From: Myxococcus landrumus
Lineage (GTDB): Bacteria > Myxococcota > Myxococcia > Myxococcales > Myxococcaceae
DNA length: 64,000 bases
Assembly: GCF_017301635.1 (NCBI RefSeq)
Contig: NZ_CP071091.1
Coordinates: 3,360,001 to 3,424,000, forward strand
Direction of reading: 5' to 3'
Shown here: piece after piece, positions 45,092 to 54,500 of the stretch
Layout of the letters: the number at the start of each line of letters is the position of its first letter
How positions within the stretch are numbered: position 1 is the stretch's first letter
The notes under the pieces: model-generated
Told to the model about the DNA's origin: nothing
Database searches by the model: none
What the model saw: the letters and a program-made list of their open reading frames with translations, nothing else
Position numbers and translations under genes: made by a program

Positions 45092-46558
45092 GTGCCCCCG
45101 GCCTCCGCCCCCACCTGCCCCGGCTGTCAGTCGCCCCGCGTGCAGGGGCCTGAGTGTCCCCGCTGCGGCATCATCTACGCGCGAGCAGATGCCCGCGCCG
45201 CGCGCAAGGCCGAGCAGGACCGCACCGCCACGGCACATGCCCCTTCGCAGCGGGCTGCGATGCGCCCGCCCGAAGGGGCGAATCGCGATGCACCCACCAC
45301 CGCCGTGCAGCGAGCCAGCACAGCGGCGGCACGAGAAGCCTGGGCATCTCGCGCCGCATCCACCTCGGAGGCGGACCGTCACGACGCGCGGCGCTCCGCC
45401 GTGGACAGCGCAAGCACGGCGACGGCACGAGAAGCGTGGGCATCACGCGCCGCATCCGCCTCGGAGGCGGACCATCGCGATGCGAGGCGCTCCGCCGTGG
45501 ACAGCGCCAGCGCGGCGGCCGCGCGCGAAGCCTGGGCCCCAAGCACGGCATCCCCCTCGAAGCCAGCACCTCCCGATGCGCGGCTCTCCACTGAGGACGG
45601 CGCAAGCGCGGCGGCCTCTCGCGAAACATGGGACCAAGACCTGGGTGGCACGCACGACGTCCCGGCCTCCGCACCATGGCCCACGGAGTCACCGCATCCC
45701 CGGCATGCACGTCACTCCGCCGCTCAAGCCCCTCACGACCCACCGCCCTACGACGGTGTGCCATCCTGGCTCGATGCGGCCTCCACCGCCGACGACTCCG
45801 AGCACCTTCACGAGCTGAGGCTGCGCGTCGTCGTCATCCCCGTCGCCCTGCTGCTGGGCTACCTGGCGGCCACGGGCTCGATGAACTTCATCATCCGCCT
45901 CGTGACCATGTACGTCCACGAGATGGGCCATGCCGTCACCGCATGGCTCTGCGGCATCCCCGCCATTCCCGCCCCGTGGGTCACTCCGACGGGCGAGAAG
46001 CGCTGGTACTGGATGGCCCTCCTCCTCTCGGGCGCACTCGCGCTGTGGGCCTGGACCGGGCGGAGACAGCGCCGCAATGACTGGGTCGCCTCGGCCACGC
46101 TCCTCCTCGCCCTCCAGCTCGTCTGCACGTTCGGCCTGTCCCTGGACCGCGCCCAGGCCCTCATCTCCTTCGGCGGAGACGCCGGAATGCTCGTCCTCGG
46201 CACCGCGCTGATGGGGACCTTCTACGTGCGCCCCGGCAGCTACCTGCACGCGAAAGGACTCCGCTGGGGCTTCGTGGGCATCGGCGCCCTCGCCTTCTGG
46301 GATTCCTTCCACCTCTGGTGGGCCGCGCGAACCGACGCGGAGGCCATCCCCTTTGGCCGCATCGAGGGCGTCGGCCTGAGCGACGCGAGCACCCTCGTGG
46401 AGACCTACGGCTGGGCGGAGAGCGACCTCATCCGCCGCCACGTCGTGCTGGGCTTCGCCTGCCTTACTGCCCTCGCGGCGCTCTACGCCCTGACCCTCTA
46501 CCGGGAGCGGGCCCACCTTCGCGCCGCCCTTCGAGCGCTCCCCTTCCAGGACGGGTGA
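45092..46558 (+). CDS. Membrane HExxH protein (M50-like) with zinc ribbon and tandem repeats
   Basis: A 488-residue protein from GTG 45092. Residues 9-28 are a zinc ribbon (CPGCQSPRVQGPECPRC). Residues 71-185 hold three and a half copies of a 32-residue Ala/Arg/Asp-rich repeat, probably disordered. The C-terminal 260 residues have about seven membrane segments and a first-helix MYVHEMGHAVTAWLCG, the HExxH zinc motif of M50-like intramembrane proteases. A second metal ligand motif (NPDG/LDG type) is not obvious, so activity is uncertain. It ends 55 bp before the OPT transporter gene. Confidence 0.75.
   Translation: MPPASAPTCPGCQSPRVQGPECPRCGIIYARADARAARKAEQDRTATAHAPSQRAAMRPPEGANRDAPTTAVQRASTAAAREAWASRAASTSEADRHDARRSAVDSASTATAREAWASRAASASEADHRDARRSAVDSASAAAAREAWAPSTASPSKPAPPDARLSTEDGASAAASRETWDQDLGGTHDVPASAPWPTESPHPRHARHSAAQAPHDPPPYDGVPSWLDAASTADDSEHLHELRLRVVVIPVALLLGYLAATGSMNFIIRLVTMYVHEMGHAVTAWLCGIPAIPAPWVTPTGEKRWYWMALLLSGALALWAWTGRRQRRNDWVASATLLLALQLVCTFGLSLDRAQALISFGGDAGMLVLGTALMGTFYVRPGSYLHAKGLRWGFVGIGALAFWDSFHLWWAARTDAEAIPFGRIEGVGLSDASTLVETYGWAESDLIRRHVVLGFACLTALAALYALTLYRERAHLRAALRALPFQDG
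45302..45640 (+). repeat. 96-bp in-frame tandem repeat
   Basis: Units at 45302-45397, 45398-45493 and 45494-45589 plus a half unit. The consensus protein unit begins AVDSASTAAAREAWASRAAS. Units 1 and 2 are the most alike; unit 3 diverges in its second half. Confidence 0.85.
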
Positions 46559-46613
46559 CCAGACGTCCCAGGTTGTGACAGCGGTACGGAACGCCGGTAG
46601 CCTTCGGCCGCAC

Positions 46614-48476
46614 ATGGCACATCCTGTCCAGCCGCTCCCCTCCTCGGAGCCCCCTTCGTCCTCGGCATCCGCGTCCCCTGACCAGGTCCAACCGCGCTTC
46701 GGCTGGCTGCCCCCCATCGGGTCGTGGAAATACCATGTGCTCCTCAGCGCCGTGGCGCTGCTCATCCTCGGCCCGCTGGGTGGCATCGCCGCCTCGTACA
46801 TGAACTTCAGCGTGGGCTTCTTCATCGGCGGTCAGGTGCTCGCGGGCATCCTCGGCAGCGCGGTGACGTACGGCTACGGCGCGGAAGGAAAACACGGCGC
46901 CAACTACATGCAGACGATGGCCGCCTCGGTGGCCTCGCTGTGCGCCATGTCCGTGCTCATCCAGGCCATGGTGTGGATGGGCATGGAGATGCCGCCCGCG
47001 TGGCACCTGATGCTCTTCGTCGGCTGCGTGGGCATGTTCGCCGTCGGCGTGGGCATGCTCTACACGCCGCTGCTCGTCGACAAGCTCCAGCTCGACTACC
47101 CGTCCGGCTTCGCGGTGGCCAACATCCTGCGCGCGCTGACGGACAAGCGGCTGCTCAAGGCCTCCATCTCCAAGCTGGGAGGTGGCGCGCTCCTGGGGGC
47201 CTTCGGCGCCTGGCTGACGGAGAAGGTCGCGTTCTTCGCCGCCATCAGCACCAGCGCCGCCACGCTCGGCGGCGGCATGATTGTCGGCAGCCGCATCACC
47301 GTCCCCGCGGTGGTGATGGCCGTGCTGGGCGCGTGGCAGTTGCCGTACCTGCGTGAAATCGGCTGGCTGGGCCCCCAGGACCCGTTCCGCAAGGTGGGCT
47401 TCCTCATCGGCCTCGCCATGATTTGCGGCGCGGCGGTGGTGGACCTCGCGCTGTTGGCGGGACAGGCCCTCGCGCGCATCCGCGCCCGCGCCAACGTCGA
47501 GGAGGGCAACGAGCCCGCGTGGAAGAAGGTCAACATGCCCCGGCTCCTGGCCTGGGTGGTGGGCTGGGGCGCGGCGACGCTGGCGGTGGGGACGCTGGTG
47601 CTGGGTCAGCCGGTGGTGTGGCTCCTGTTCGGCCTGGGCCTGGCGCTGTTGTTCGTGCTCATCAACGGCATCTCCTACGGCATCACCGACCAGAACCCCA
47701 TCTCCAGCGCGTTCGTCATCTCCATCATGCTCATGTCGCTGATGGGCCTGACGAACCCGCTCGTCGCGCTGATGGCGGCCACCATCCTGCTCATCTCCAC
47801 CTCCGTGGGCTGCGACATGCAGCAGGACCGCTCCACCGGCTGGCGCCTGGGCACCCATCGCAACATCCAGTTCCGCTACCAGGTGCTGGGCGTCACCATG
47901 GGCGCGGTGCTGTGCGTGGGCCTGGCGCGCGTCTTCATGACGGCCTACCCCACCCTCGCCATCAACCAGCTCGACAACCCCAACGTCCCCGTGGGCCAGT
48001 GGGGCTCCGCGATGACGTACAAGCTGGTGGGCGCCATCCGCGACCTGGGCTCGCTGTCCGACGCCAAGGTGAAGGCGATGGTCTACGGCCTGGTCATCGG
48101 CTTCGTCATCCAGGTGCTGCGCAAGGTGGTCAACGGACACGCCGGCTACAAGCGCTACATCAAGAGCTCGCGCGCGGGCTTCGCGCTGGGGTGGACCATG
48201 GACTCCATCGTCCTGGCCAGCCCCTATGCGCTGTCCTTCGGCGGCTTCGTCGCCTTCCCCGCCGCGATGTGGTTCGGCGCGGGCGGCGTCATCGCCTCCG
48301 TGTGGAACACCGTCACGAAGAAGCTGGCCCCGCCCGCGTCGGGCAGCCCCGCCGAGGGTGAGGCGCTCCCCGAGGACATGAGCACCATGTCCCTCGTCGG
48401 CGGCGGCCTCATCGCCGGCGAGTCGCTCTTCTTCCTCATCGTCGGGTTGATTGGCCTCGCCTCGCTGCTGGCCTGA
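46614..48476 (+). CDS. OPT family oligopeptide/metal-chelate transporter
   Basis: A 620-residue polytopic membrane protein with about 14-16 segments. Characteristic stretches are YMNFSVGFFIGGQVLAGIL, the second-domain DKLQLDYPSGFAVANILRAL, ISYGITDQNPISSAFVISIMLMSLMGLTNP, and SVGCDMQQDRSTGWRLGTHRNIQFRYQ. OPT proteins are proton-driven importers of small peptides or metal chelates. ATG 46614 is preferred over a GTG at 46575. A strong terminator follows. Confidence 0.92.
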   Translation: MAHPVQPLPSSEPPSSSASASPDQVQPRFGWLPPIGSWKYHVLLSAVALLILGPLGGIAASYMNFSVGFFIGGQVLAGILGSAVTYGYGAEGKHGANYMQTMAASVASLCAMSVLIQAMVWMGMEMPPAWHLMLFVGCVGMFAVGVGMLYTPLLVDKLQLDYPSGFAVANILRALTDKRLLKASISKLGGGALLGAFGAWLTEKVAFFAAISTSAATLGGGMIVGSRITVPAVVMAVLGAWQLPYLREIGWLGPQDPFRKVGFLIGLAMICGAAVVDLALLAGQALARIRARANVEEGNEPAWKKVNMPRLLAWVVGWGAATLAVGTLVLGQPVVWLLFGLGLALLFVLINGISYGITDQNPISSAFVISIMLMSLMGLTNPLVALMAATILLISTSVGCDMQQDRSTGWRLGTHRNIQFRYQVLGVTMGAVLCVGLARVFMTAYPTLAINQLDNPNVPVGQWGSAMTYKLVGAIRDLGSLSDAKVKAMVYGLVIGFVIQVLRKVVNGHAGYKRYIKSSRAGFALGWTMDSIVLASPYALSFGGFVAFPAAMWFGAGGVIASVWNTVTKKLAPPASGSPAEGEALPEDMSTMSLVGGGLIAGESLFFLIVGLIGLASLLA

Positions 48477-48492
48477 CGCGTGACGTGGCACC

Positions 48493-48535
48493 CCAGGGGT
48501 TGACCCATTCGCGCCGGATTCGGGTCAACCCTTGG
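48493..48535. terminator. Terminator after the OPT gene
   Basis: CCAGGGGTTGACCC pairs with GGGTCAACCCTTGG in a 14-bp stem with one G-T pair and a 15-base loop, 17 bp after the stop codon. Confidence 0.8.
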
Positions 48536-48615
48536 CGCCCGCCGTCGGACCTGTGAAAACATACGCACACGGTGTCCGTCAGGGATGCCCTCAACACCAC
48601 TCAACAGGGGTTGTC

Positions 48616-48876
48616 ATGAAGCGTGTGCTCGCGGTGATGGCGGCGTTCATCAGTGTCACGTGGCTGGGGTGCGGCGCGCCGCTTCCCGAAGACGCCGCCC
48701 AGGAGCCGAGCTCCACCGAGGAAGTGTCCCAGGCGCCCCGCGAGCTCACGACCTGTTCGGCCGGCTATGTCGCGTGCTCCGACATGGTGGGACGGGGCTG
48801 CATGGTCGAGAACCCCTGTTGCGATGGCGAGTACGTCACCTGGTGCGCCTGCGTGAACAGGCGCTACAGCTGCTGA
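48616..48876 (+). CDS. Small Cys-rich lipoprotein
   Basis: An 86-residue protein. Signal peptide MKRVLAVMAAFISVTWLGC ends in a lipobox (lipidated Cys near 19). After an acidic Glu/Ser linker, the compact domain TTCSAGYVACSDMVGRGCMV...NPCCDGEYVTWCACVNRRYSC has eight cysteines in 43 residues and is probably a disulfide-rich knot. AGGGG precedes ATG 48616 by seven bases. No family recognised. Confidence 0.75.
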   Translation: MKRVLAVMAAFISVTWLGCGAPLPEDAAQEPSSTEEVSQAPRELTTCSAGYVACSDMVGRGCMVENPCCDGEYVTWCACVNRRYSC

Positions 48877-48961
48877 CCTCCGGTCCACGCCGGCGCCACG
48901 GATTCAACGCGCGCGCCGTTTGCTGACTCCCTCGCCCAGCCAGGGTGTCCCGCGGGTCCGG

Positions 48962-48990
48962 TTGACAATTCCCGGGCCCGCCTGCATTTT
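48962..48990 (+). promoter_or_regulatory. Candidate promoter of the threonine leader
   Basis: A consensus -35 TTGACA at 48962-48967. At a 17-bp spacing the -10 would be CATTTT (48985-48990), a poor match. If used, transcription would begin about at the leader's GTG, making the leader nearly leaderless. Confidence 0.4.
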
Positions 48991-48997
48991 GTTTGGC

Positions 48998-49078
48998 GTG
49001 AGCTCCGTCATCACGACCACGACCACTCGCACCACGACTCGCTACGGCGGGTGTGGAGCGGTGCGCGTCGTGGAGTGA
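48998..49078 (+). CDS. Threonine-rich attenuation leader peptide
   Basis: A 26-codon frame, GTG at 48998 to TGA at 49076-49078. Codons 6-14 read ACG ACC ACG ACC ACT CGC ACC ACG ACT: eight threonines in nine codons. This mirrors the thrL leader of enteric threonine operons. It ends 113 bp before a threonyl-tRNA synthetase paralogue and overlaps the first stem of a three-stem attenuator. There is no clear Shine-Dalgarno; an in-frame TTG at 48989 is an alternative start. It is too short and too biased to be chance in this context. Confidence 0.8.
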   Translation: MSSVITTTTTRTTTRYGGCGAVRVVE

Positions 49079-49132
49079 GCTGACGACCGCACGGCTTTTC
49101 GCCCCGCCTTTTCCGGCCGGGGCAGCCGTGCG
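49032..49132 (+). promoter_or_regulatory. Threonine attenuator with mutually exclusive hairpins
   Basis: Stem 1:2 pairs 49032-49042 with 49063-49073 (10 bp, one mismatch); its 5' arm lies on the Thr codons. Stem 2:3 pairs 49061-49071 with 49083-49092 (10 bp, one bulge). Stem 3:4 pairs 49088-49096 with 49124-49132 (9 bp), with a second inner stem 49101-49108/49115-49123. Stems 1:2 and 2:3 exclude each other, as do 2:3 and 3:4. A ribosome stalled on Thr codons would mask arm 1, favour 2:3 and prevent the 3:4 terminator. Stem 3:4 lacks a T-tract. Confidence 0.75.
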
Positions 49133-49191
49133 CTCGCTCAGTGCTCCGTCCGGCAAGGCACTTCACCCTTCCGAACACGGAGACGCAGCAC

Positions 49192-50397
49192 ATGCTCGAC
49201 GAACACGACCACCGCGCCCTGGGCCAACGCCTGGACCTCTTCCACCTGCAGGAGGAGGCCCCTGGCATGGTCTTCTGGCACCCCCGAGGCTTCCAACTCT
49301 ACCGCCTGCTGGAGGAACACGTCCGGCAGCGCATGCGGCGCGAGGGCTACCTCGAGGTCCGCTCGCCGCAAATCTACGCCCAGCCGCTGTGGGAGCGCAG
49401 CGGCCACTGGGAGAACTTCCGCGAGAACATGTTCCTCATCCAGGACGGCGCTCGCTACCTGGGTGTCAAACCCGTCAACTGCCCCGGCCACATCGAGATG
49501 GTGCAGCGCATGGCCCCCAGCTACCGGGACCTGCCGCTGCGACTCGGCGAGTTCGGGCTGGTGCACCGCAGTGAGCCGGGGGGCGCGCTGCACGGCCTGT
49601 TCCGCCTGCGGCAGTTCACGCAAGACGACGGGCACATCTTCTGTGCCCCCGAGCAGGTGGTGGACGAAGTCATCCACTTCGTGCGCTCGCTGAAGGAGTT
49701 CTACGCGGACTTCGGCTTCAACGACGTCCAGGTCGCCTTCTCCGGCAGGCCCGAGGCTCGCGCGGGCAGCGATGCCCTCTGGGACCAGGCCGAGGAGTGG
49801 CTCGCCGCCGCGGCGAAGCAGGCCGGGTTGGACTGCAAGCTCCAGCCGGGCCAGGGGGCTTTCTACGGGCCGAAGCTGGAGTTCGTCCTCAAGGACAGGC
49901 TGGGGCGCGAGTGGCAGTGCGGGACGATTCAGCTCGACCTCGTCCTGCCCGAGCGCTTCGACCTGCGCTACCAGGACGCCTCGGGCGCGCGGGTCCGCCC
50001 GGTGATGCTTCACCGGGCGCTGCTCGGCAGCCTGGAGCGCTTCATCGGCGTGCTGCTGGAGCACCACGGGGGCTCGCTCCCCGCGTGGCTGGCACCCGAA
50101 CAGGTCGTCGTGGCCCCCGTGGGCCAGGCAGCGATGGACTACGCGCAGCGCTTCGCCTCCGTGCTCCGGCGCGCGGGCTGCCGCGTCCGCGTGGATGTCC
50201 GCGACGAGTCGCTGTCGCGCAAGGTGCTGGACTCGCATCAAGCGGGAGTCCCGTGGCTCGCGGTGGTGGGGGCACGTGAAGTCGAGGCGGGCTCGGTCCG
50301 TCTGCGTCCGCGCCAGGGCGCCCAGAAGGACGCGTCGTGGGACGAAGCCGTCGCGGAGCTGCGAGCCGCATGCGGGCTCGACTCCGACGTGGGATGA
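49192..50397 (+). CDS. Threonyl-tRNA synthetase paralogue lacking TGS and editing domains
   Basis: A 401-residue class II synthetase that starts at the catalytic core; a usual bacterial ThrRS has about 640 residues. Motif 1 surrounds MRREGYLEVRSPQI. The zinc ligands are intact: Cys in PVNCPGH, His in FTQDDGHIFC and His in PVMLHRALLG. Motif 2 is GLVHRSEPGGALHGLFRLRQF and motif 3 LHRALLGSLERFIG. The C-terminal anticodon-binding domain (EQVVVAPVGQAAM) is present. It should charge tRNA-Thr but cannot edit mischarged seryl-tRNA in cis. GGAG lies nine bases before ATG 49192. The threonine leader upstream implies induction on threonine shortage. Confidence 0.88.
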   Translation: MLDEHDHRALGQRLDLFHLQEEAPGMVFWHPRGFQLYRLLEEHVRQRMRREGYLEVRSPQIYAQPLWERSGHWENFRENMFLIQDGARYLGVKPVNCPGHIEMVQRMAPSYRDLPLRLGEFGLVHRSEPGGALHGLFRLRQFTQDDGHIFCAPEQVVDEVIHFVRSLKEFYADFGFNDVQVAFSGRPEARAGSDALWDQAEEWLAAAAKQAGLDCKLQPGQGAFYGPKLEFVLKDRLGREWQCGTIQLDLVLPERFDLRYQDASGARVRPVMLHRALLGSLERFIGVLLEHHGGSLPAWLAPEQVVVAPVGQAAMDYAQRFASVLRRAGCRVRVDVRDESLSRKVLDSHQAGVPWLAVVGAREVEAGSVRLRPRQGAQKDASWDEAVAELRAACGLDSDVG

Positions 50398-50407
50398 AGT
50401 GACTCTG

Positions 50408-50439
50408 GGGGGCGGACGAAGGTCACCTCGTCCGCCCCC
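50408..50439. terminator. Bidirectional terminator
   Basis: GGGGGCGGACGA and TCGTCCGCCCCC form a perfect 12-bp stem with an 8-base loop between the convergent ThrRS-like and CBS genes. Confidence 0.8.
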
Positions 50440-50457
50440 GCCTTCGAGCCGGCCGCG

Positions 50458-50874
50458 CTAGGCGTGGCGCAGGTGCTCCAGCACGGAGCCCGCGCGCAGG
50501 ACTTCGGCGGGGACGGTGGCCAGGTCATCCAGGCTCAGGATGCCCATCAGGTTGCGCGCCTCGTCCACGATGAGCAGCCGGCGCACCATCTTGTCCTCCA
50601 TGAGCTGCTCGGCGACACCCAGCGTCGCGTCGGGATGACAGGTGATGACCGCGGTCGTCATGACCTCGCGGACGCGCGTGTGCTCCGGATGCTGCCCCAG
50701 GGCCGTCGAGCGGACGGTGATGTCCCGGTCCGTCAACATGCCCACGAGCTGCCCGCCCTCGGTAACGGGAAGCGCGCCGATGTTGCACGTGCGCATCCTG
50801 AGGGCCGCGACGCGAAGCGACTCGTCGGCTTCAATGGTCTCCACGTTCTTGGTCATCAGCTCGAAAATCCGCAT
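50458..50874 (-). CDS. Two-CBS-domain protein
   Basis: A 138-residue protein made of a CBS pair: MTKNVETIEADESLRVAALRMRTCNIGALPV with GMLTDRDITVR, and MTTAVITCHPDATLGVAEQLMEDKMVRRLLIVD with GILSLDDLAT. Free-standing CBS pairs bind adenine nucleotides and act as energy or redox sensors; the partner is not apparent. The gene is monocistronic, flanked by convergent ThrRS-like and divergent msrB genes. Confidence 0.92.
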   Translation of the reverse strand: MRIFELMTKNVETIEADESLRVAALRMRTCNIGALPVTEGGQLVGMLTDRDITVRSTALGQHPEHTRVREVMTTAVITCHPDATLGVAEQLMEDKMVRRLLIVDEARNLMGILSLDDLATVPAEVLRAGSVLEHLRHA

Positions 50875-51085
50875 GGCGCCTCCGCTGATGGGATGGGGTT
50901 GGGCTGCGTCCCTAAGCGTGGGCCCCGTCTGGCGTCCGCGCCCGTCCAGCCCCTGGGCCCGGAGGTAGGGCTGGCGGCCGGACGACCCCCGTCATTCCGG
51001 GTTGGCCAGCAGGCGCGACGATTGGGCAGGATGCGCATCTGAGACAGACACCCGGGCCCTGCCCGAGGCCAAGGAGCGTGATGGC

Positions 51086-51508
51086 ATGGTCGACAAGCTC
51101 ACCCTCAGCGATGCGCAGTGGCGCGAGCGGCTGACGCCCGAGGAGTACAACGTCCTGCGCAAGCACGGCACCGAGCGCCCCGGCTCGGGCTGCTTCCTGG
51201 GCACCAAGACACCCGGCACCTATGTGTGCGCCGGGTGTGGCAACCCGCTGTTCAAGTCGGGGACCAAGTTCGAGTCCGGCACCGGCTGGCCGTCCTTCAC
51301 CCAGACGGTGGGCCCGGACTCGGTGGCGGAAATCGACGACCGCACGTACGGCATGGTGCGCACCGAGGTGCGCTGCGCCCGCTGCGACGGCCACCTGGGA
51401 CACGTGTTCCCGGATGGACCGCCGCCCACGGGGCTGCGCTACTGCATGAACTCGGTGGCGATGAAGCACGTGCCGGAAGGCCAGCCGCTGGAGCTGGTCC
51501 GGGCGTAG
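51086..51508 (+). CDS. msrB: Peptide methionine-R-sulfoxide reductase MsrB
   Basis: A 140-residue reductase of R-methionine sulfoxide in proteins. Zinc ligands CAGC and CARC are present; SGTGWPSF is the substrate pocket; the catalytic Cys is in [15 protein letters not shown] lies nine bases before ATG 51086. No signal peptide, so cytosolic. The resolving Cys usually near residue 60 is replaced, as in some one-Cys MsrBs; not certain. Confidence 0.95.
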   Translation: MVDKLTLSDAQWRERLTPEEYNVLRKHGTERPGSGCFLGTKTPGTYVCAGCGNPLFKSGTKFESGTGWPSFTQTVGPDSVAEIDDRTYGMVRTEVRCARCDGHLGHVFPDGPPPTGLRYCMNSVAMKHVPEGQPLELVRA

Positions 51509-51517
51509 CCGTCGACG

Positions 51518-51555
51518 GCCCCGGCCTCGCTCGCTTCCGAGCCGAGGTCCGGGGC
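51518..51555. terminator. Bidirectional terminator
   Basis: GCCCCGGCCTCGCTCG folds onto CGAGCCGAGGTCCGGGGC with two small bulges, between the convergent msrB and purL stops. Confidence 0.65.
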
Positions 51556-51574
51556 AGCCTTCCCGCCCTCGCGC

Positions 51575-54500
51575 TCAGCCCAGCCAGGCGCGAGCGTTGC
51601 GGAACATCCGCATCCAGGGCCCCTCGTCGGCCGTCCACTCACGAGGCCGCCAGGAGTACTGCACCGTCCGGTGGACGCGCTCCGGATGCGGCATCGTCAC
51701 CGTGAAGCGCCCGTCGCGCGTCGTCACGCCGGCGATGCCGTGCGGCGAGCCGTTGGGGTTGGCCGGGTACGTCGAGGCAATCTGGCCCCGGTTGTCCACC
51801 CAGCGCGTGGTGATGAAGCCGGAGCCGTTGACGCGAACGCCCTCGGCCTCGTCGGAGAACTCGGCGCGGCCCTCGCCGTGCGCGACGGCGATGAGCATCC
51901 GGCTGCCCTCCATGCCCTGGTAGAAGAGCGACGGGGTGCGTGCGATTTCCACCGTTCCCAGGCGCGCCTCGTACTGCTCGGAGGCGTTGCGCACGAAGCG
52001 GGGGAAGTGCTCCGCGCCGGGGATGATGTCCTTCAAGCCGGACATCATCTGGCAGCCGTTGCAGATGCCCAGGCCGAAGCTGTCCGGGCGCGCGAAGAAG
52101 GCCGCGAACTCGTCGCGAGCACGCGGGTTGAAGAGGATGGACTTCGCCCAGCCTCCACCCGCGCCCAGCACGTCGCCGTAGGAGAAGCCGCCGCACGCCA
52201 GCACGCCGTGGAAGTCCTTCAGCGACACGCGGCCCGCGAGGATGTCGCTCATGTGCACATCCACCGCGAGGAAGCCCGCGCGCGTGAAGGCCGCCGCCAT
52301 CTCCTGCTGGCTGTTGACGCCTTGCTCGCGCAGCACCGCCACGCGAGGACGCGCGCCCTTCGCCACGAAGGGAGCGGCCACGTCCACCGAGGGGTCGAAC
52401 GTCAGCCGAGGCGACAGGCCCGGGTCCGTCGCGTCGCCCTTGGCCGCGAACTCCTGCTCCGCGCAGGTGGGGTTGTCGCGCAGCTTCTGCAGCTCGTAGC
52501 TGACGCGGGACCAGACGCGCCGCAGGTCCATGGTGCCTTCGCTCAGCAGCACCTGGGTCCCCTGACGGACGCGCACGTCCAGCGAGGACGTGGGCCGGCC
52601 CAGCTCATGGCAGTCCTTGCCCAGGCCATGCTGGCCCAGCACCTCGCGCACGCGCGCCACATCCGCGCCGCGCACCTGCACCACCGCGCCCAGCTCCTCG
52701 TTGAAGAGGGCCGCCACGGCGTTGCTCCCCAGGCCCGCGACATCCACGTCGACGCCGCAGTGGCCCGCGAAGGCCATCTCGCAGAGCGTGGCCCACAGGC
52801 CGCCGTCGGAGCGGTCGTGGTAGGCCAGGAGCTTGCCCTCGGCGTTGAGCACCTGCACCGCCGCGAAGAAGCCGCCCAGCAGCGCGGCGTCCTCCACATC
52901 GGGCACGTCCGGGCCCATCTGCGCGTGGGTCTGCGCGAGCACGGAGCCGCCCAGCCGCTGCTTGCCACGCGCCAGGTCGATGAAGAAGAGGCGCGTGTCC
53001 TCGGCCACATCCACCAACTGCGGAGTGAGCGACTGGCGCACGTCCACGACGGGCGCGAACGCGGAGATGATGAGCGACACCGGAGACGTCACGGCCTTGC
53101 GCTCACCGCCGTCCTGCCAGACGGTGCGCATGGACATCGAGTCCTTGCCCACGGGAATCGTGAGGCCCAGCGCGGGGCACAGCTCCATGCCCACGGCCTG
53201 GACGGCGGCGTAGAGCTGCGCGTCCTCGCCAGGGCTGCCGGCCGCGGCCATCCAGTTCGCCGACAGCTTCACGTCGGACAGCTTGCCGATGCGCGCCGCG
53301 GCGATGTTGGTGAGGGCCTCACCCACCGCCATTCGAGCAGAGGCCGCCGCGTCCACCACGGCCAGCGGCGTGCGCTCGCCCATGGACATGGCCTCGCCGG
53401 TGGTGCTCGTCACGGTGGAGAGCGTCACCGCGCAGTCCGCCACGGCGACCTGCCACGGGCCCACCATCTGGTCTCGCGCCACGAGGCCCGACACCGAGCG
53501 GTCGCCGATGGTGATGAGGAAGGACTTGTCCGCCACCGTCGGGTGGCTCAGCACGCGCTCGGCCATCGACTTCACGTCGCCGGGCAAGGACAGCGGGGCC
53601 AGCGACAGCGGACGCGACGTCGCGTCGCGGTGCATGCGCGGCGGCTTGCCGAAGAGCACGTCCATCGGCAGGTCGATGGGCGGCGTGCCCAGCCGCGCGT
53701 CGGACAGCTTCAACACCTGGGACTCGGTGGCATCCCCCAGCACCGCGAACGGCGCGCGCTCGCGCTCACAGAAGGCGGCGAAGCGGGCCAGGTCCTCGGG
53801 CGCGACGCCCAGCACGTAGCGCTCCTGCGCCTCGTTGCACCAGATTTCGAGCGGGGACATGCCCGGCTCCGCGTTGGGCACGGCGCGCAGTTCGAGCGTG
53901 CCGCCCAGCGCGTTGTCGTGCGCTAGCTCCGGCAGCGCGTTGGACAGGCCACCCGCGCCCACGTCGTGGATGGAGCGGATGGGGTTCTTGTCTCCCAGCG
54001 CGCAGCACAGGTCGATGACCTGCTGGCAGCGCCGCTCCATCTCCGCGTTGTCACGCTGCACGGAGGCGAAGTCGAGGTCCGCCGCGCTCGCGCCCTGCGC
54101 CATGGAGGACGCCGCCCCACCGCCCAGGCCGATGAGCATGGACGGTCCGCCCAGGACGATGAGCTTGTCACCCGGGCGCAGCTGTCCCTTCTGCACGTGC
54201 GGCGCGCGGATGTTGCCGAGCCCACCGGCAATCATGATGGGCTTGTGGTAGCCGCGAACCTCGACGCCCTCGGGCGTGGCGACCTGCGACTCGAAGCTGC
54301 GGAAGTAGCCGTTGAGGTTCGGACGGCCGAACTCGTTGTTGAACGCGGCGCCGCCCAGCGGGCCATCCATCATGATGTCCAGCGCGGAGACGATGCGGTC
54401 CGGCTTGCCGTAGTCCTGCTCCCACGGACGGGGGAAGCCCGGGATGCGCAGGTGGCTGACGGTGAAGCCCGTCAGGCCCGCCTTGGGCTTCGCGCCGCGA

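Noticed and set aside
45302..45640. CRISPR-like direct repeats
   Set aside because: The units are contiguous, 96 bp long, in frame and lack spacers, so they are protein-coding tandem repeats.
49061..49100. Hairpin 2:3 followed by TTTT as the intended terminator
   Set aside because: It would invert the expected logic (threonine shortage would terminate). The longer 3:4 stem is the better terminator despite lacking a T-tract. This alternative stays open to experiment.
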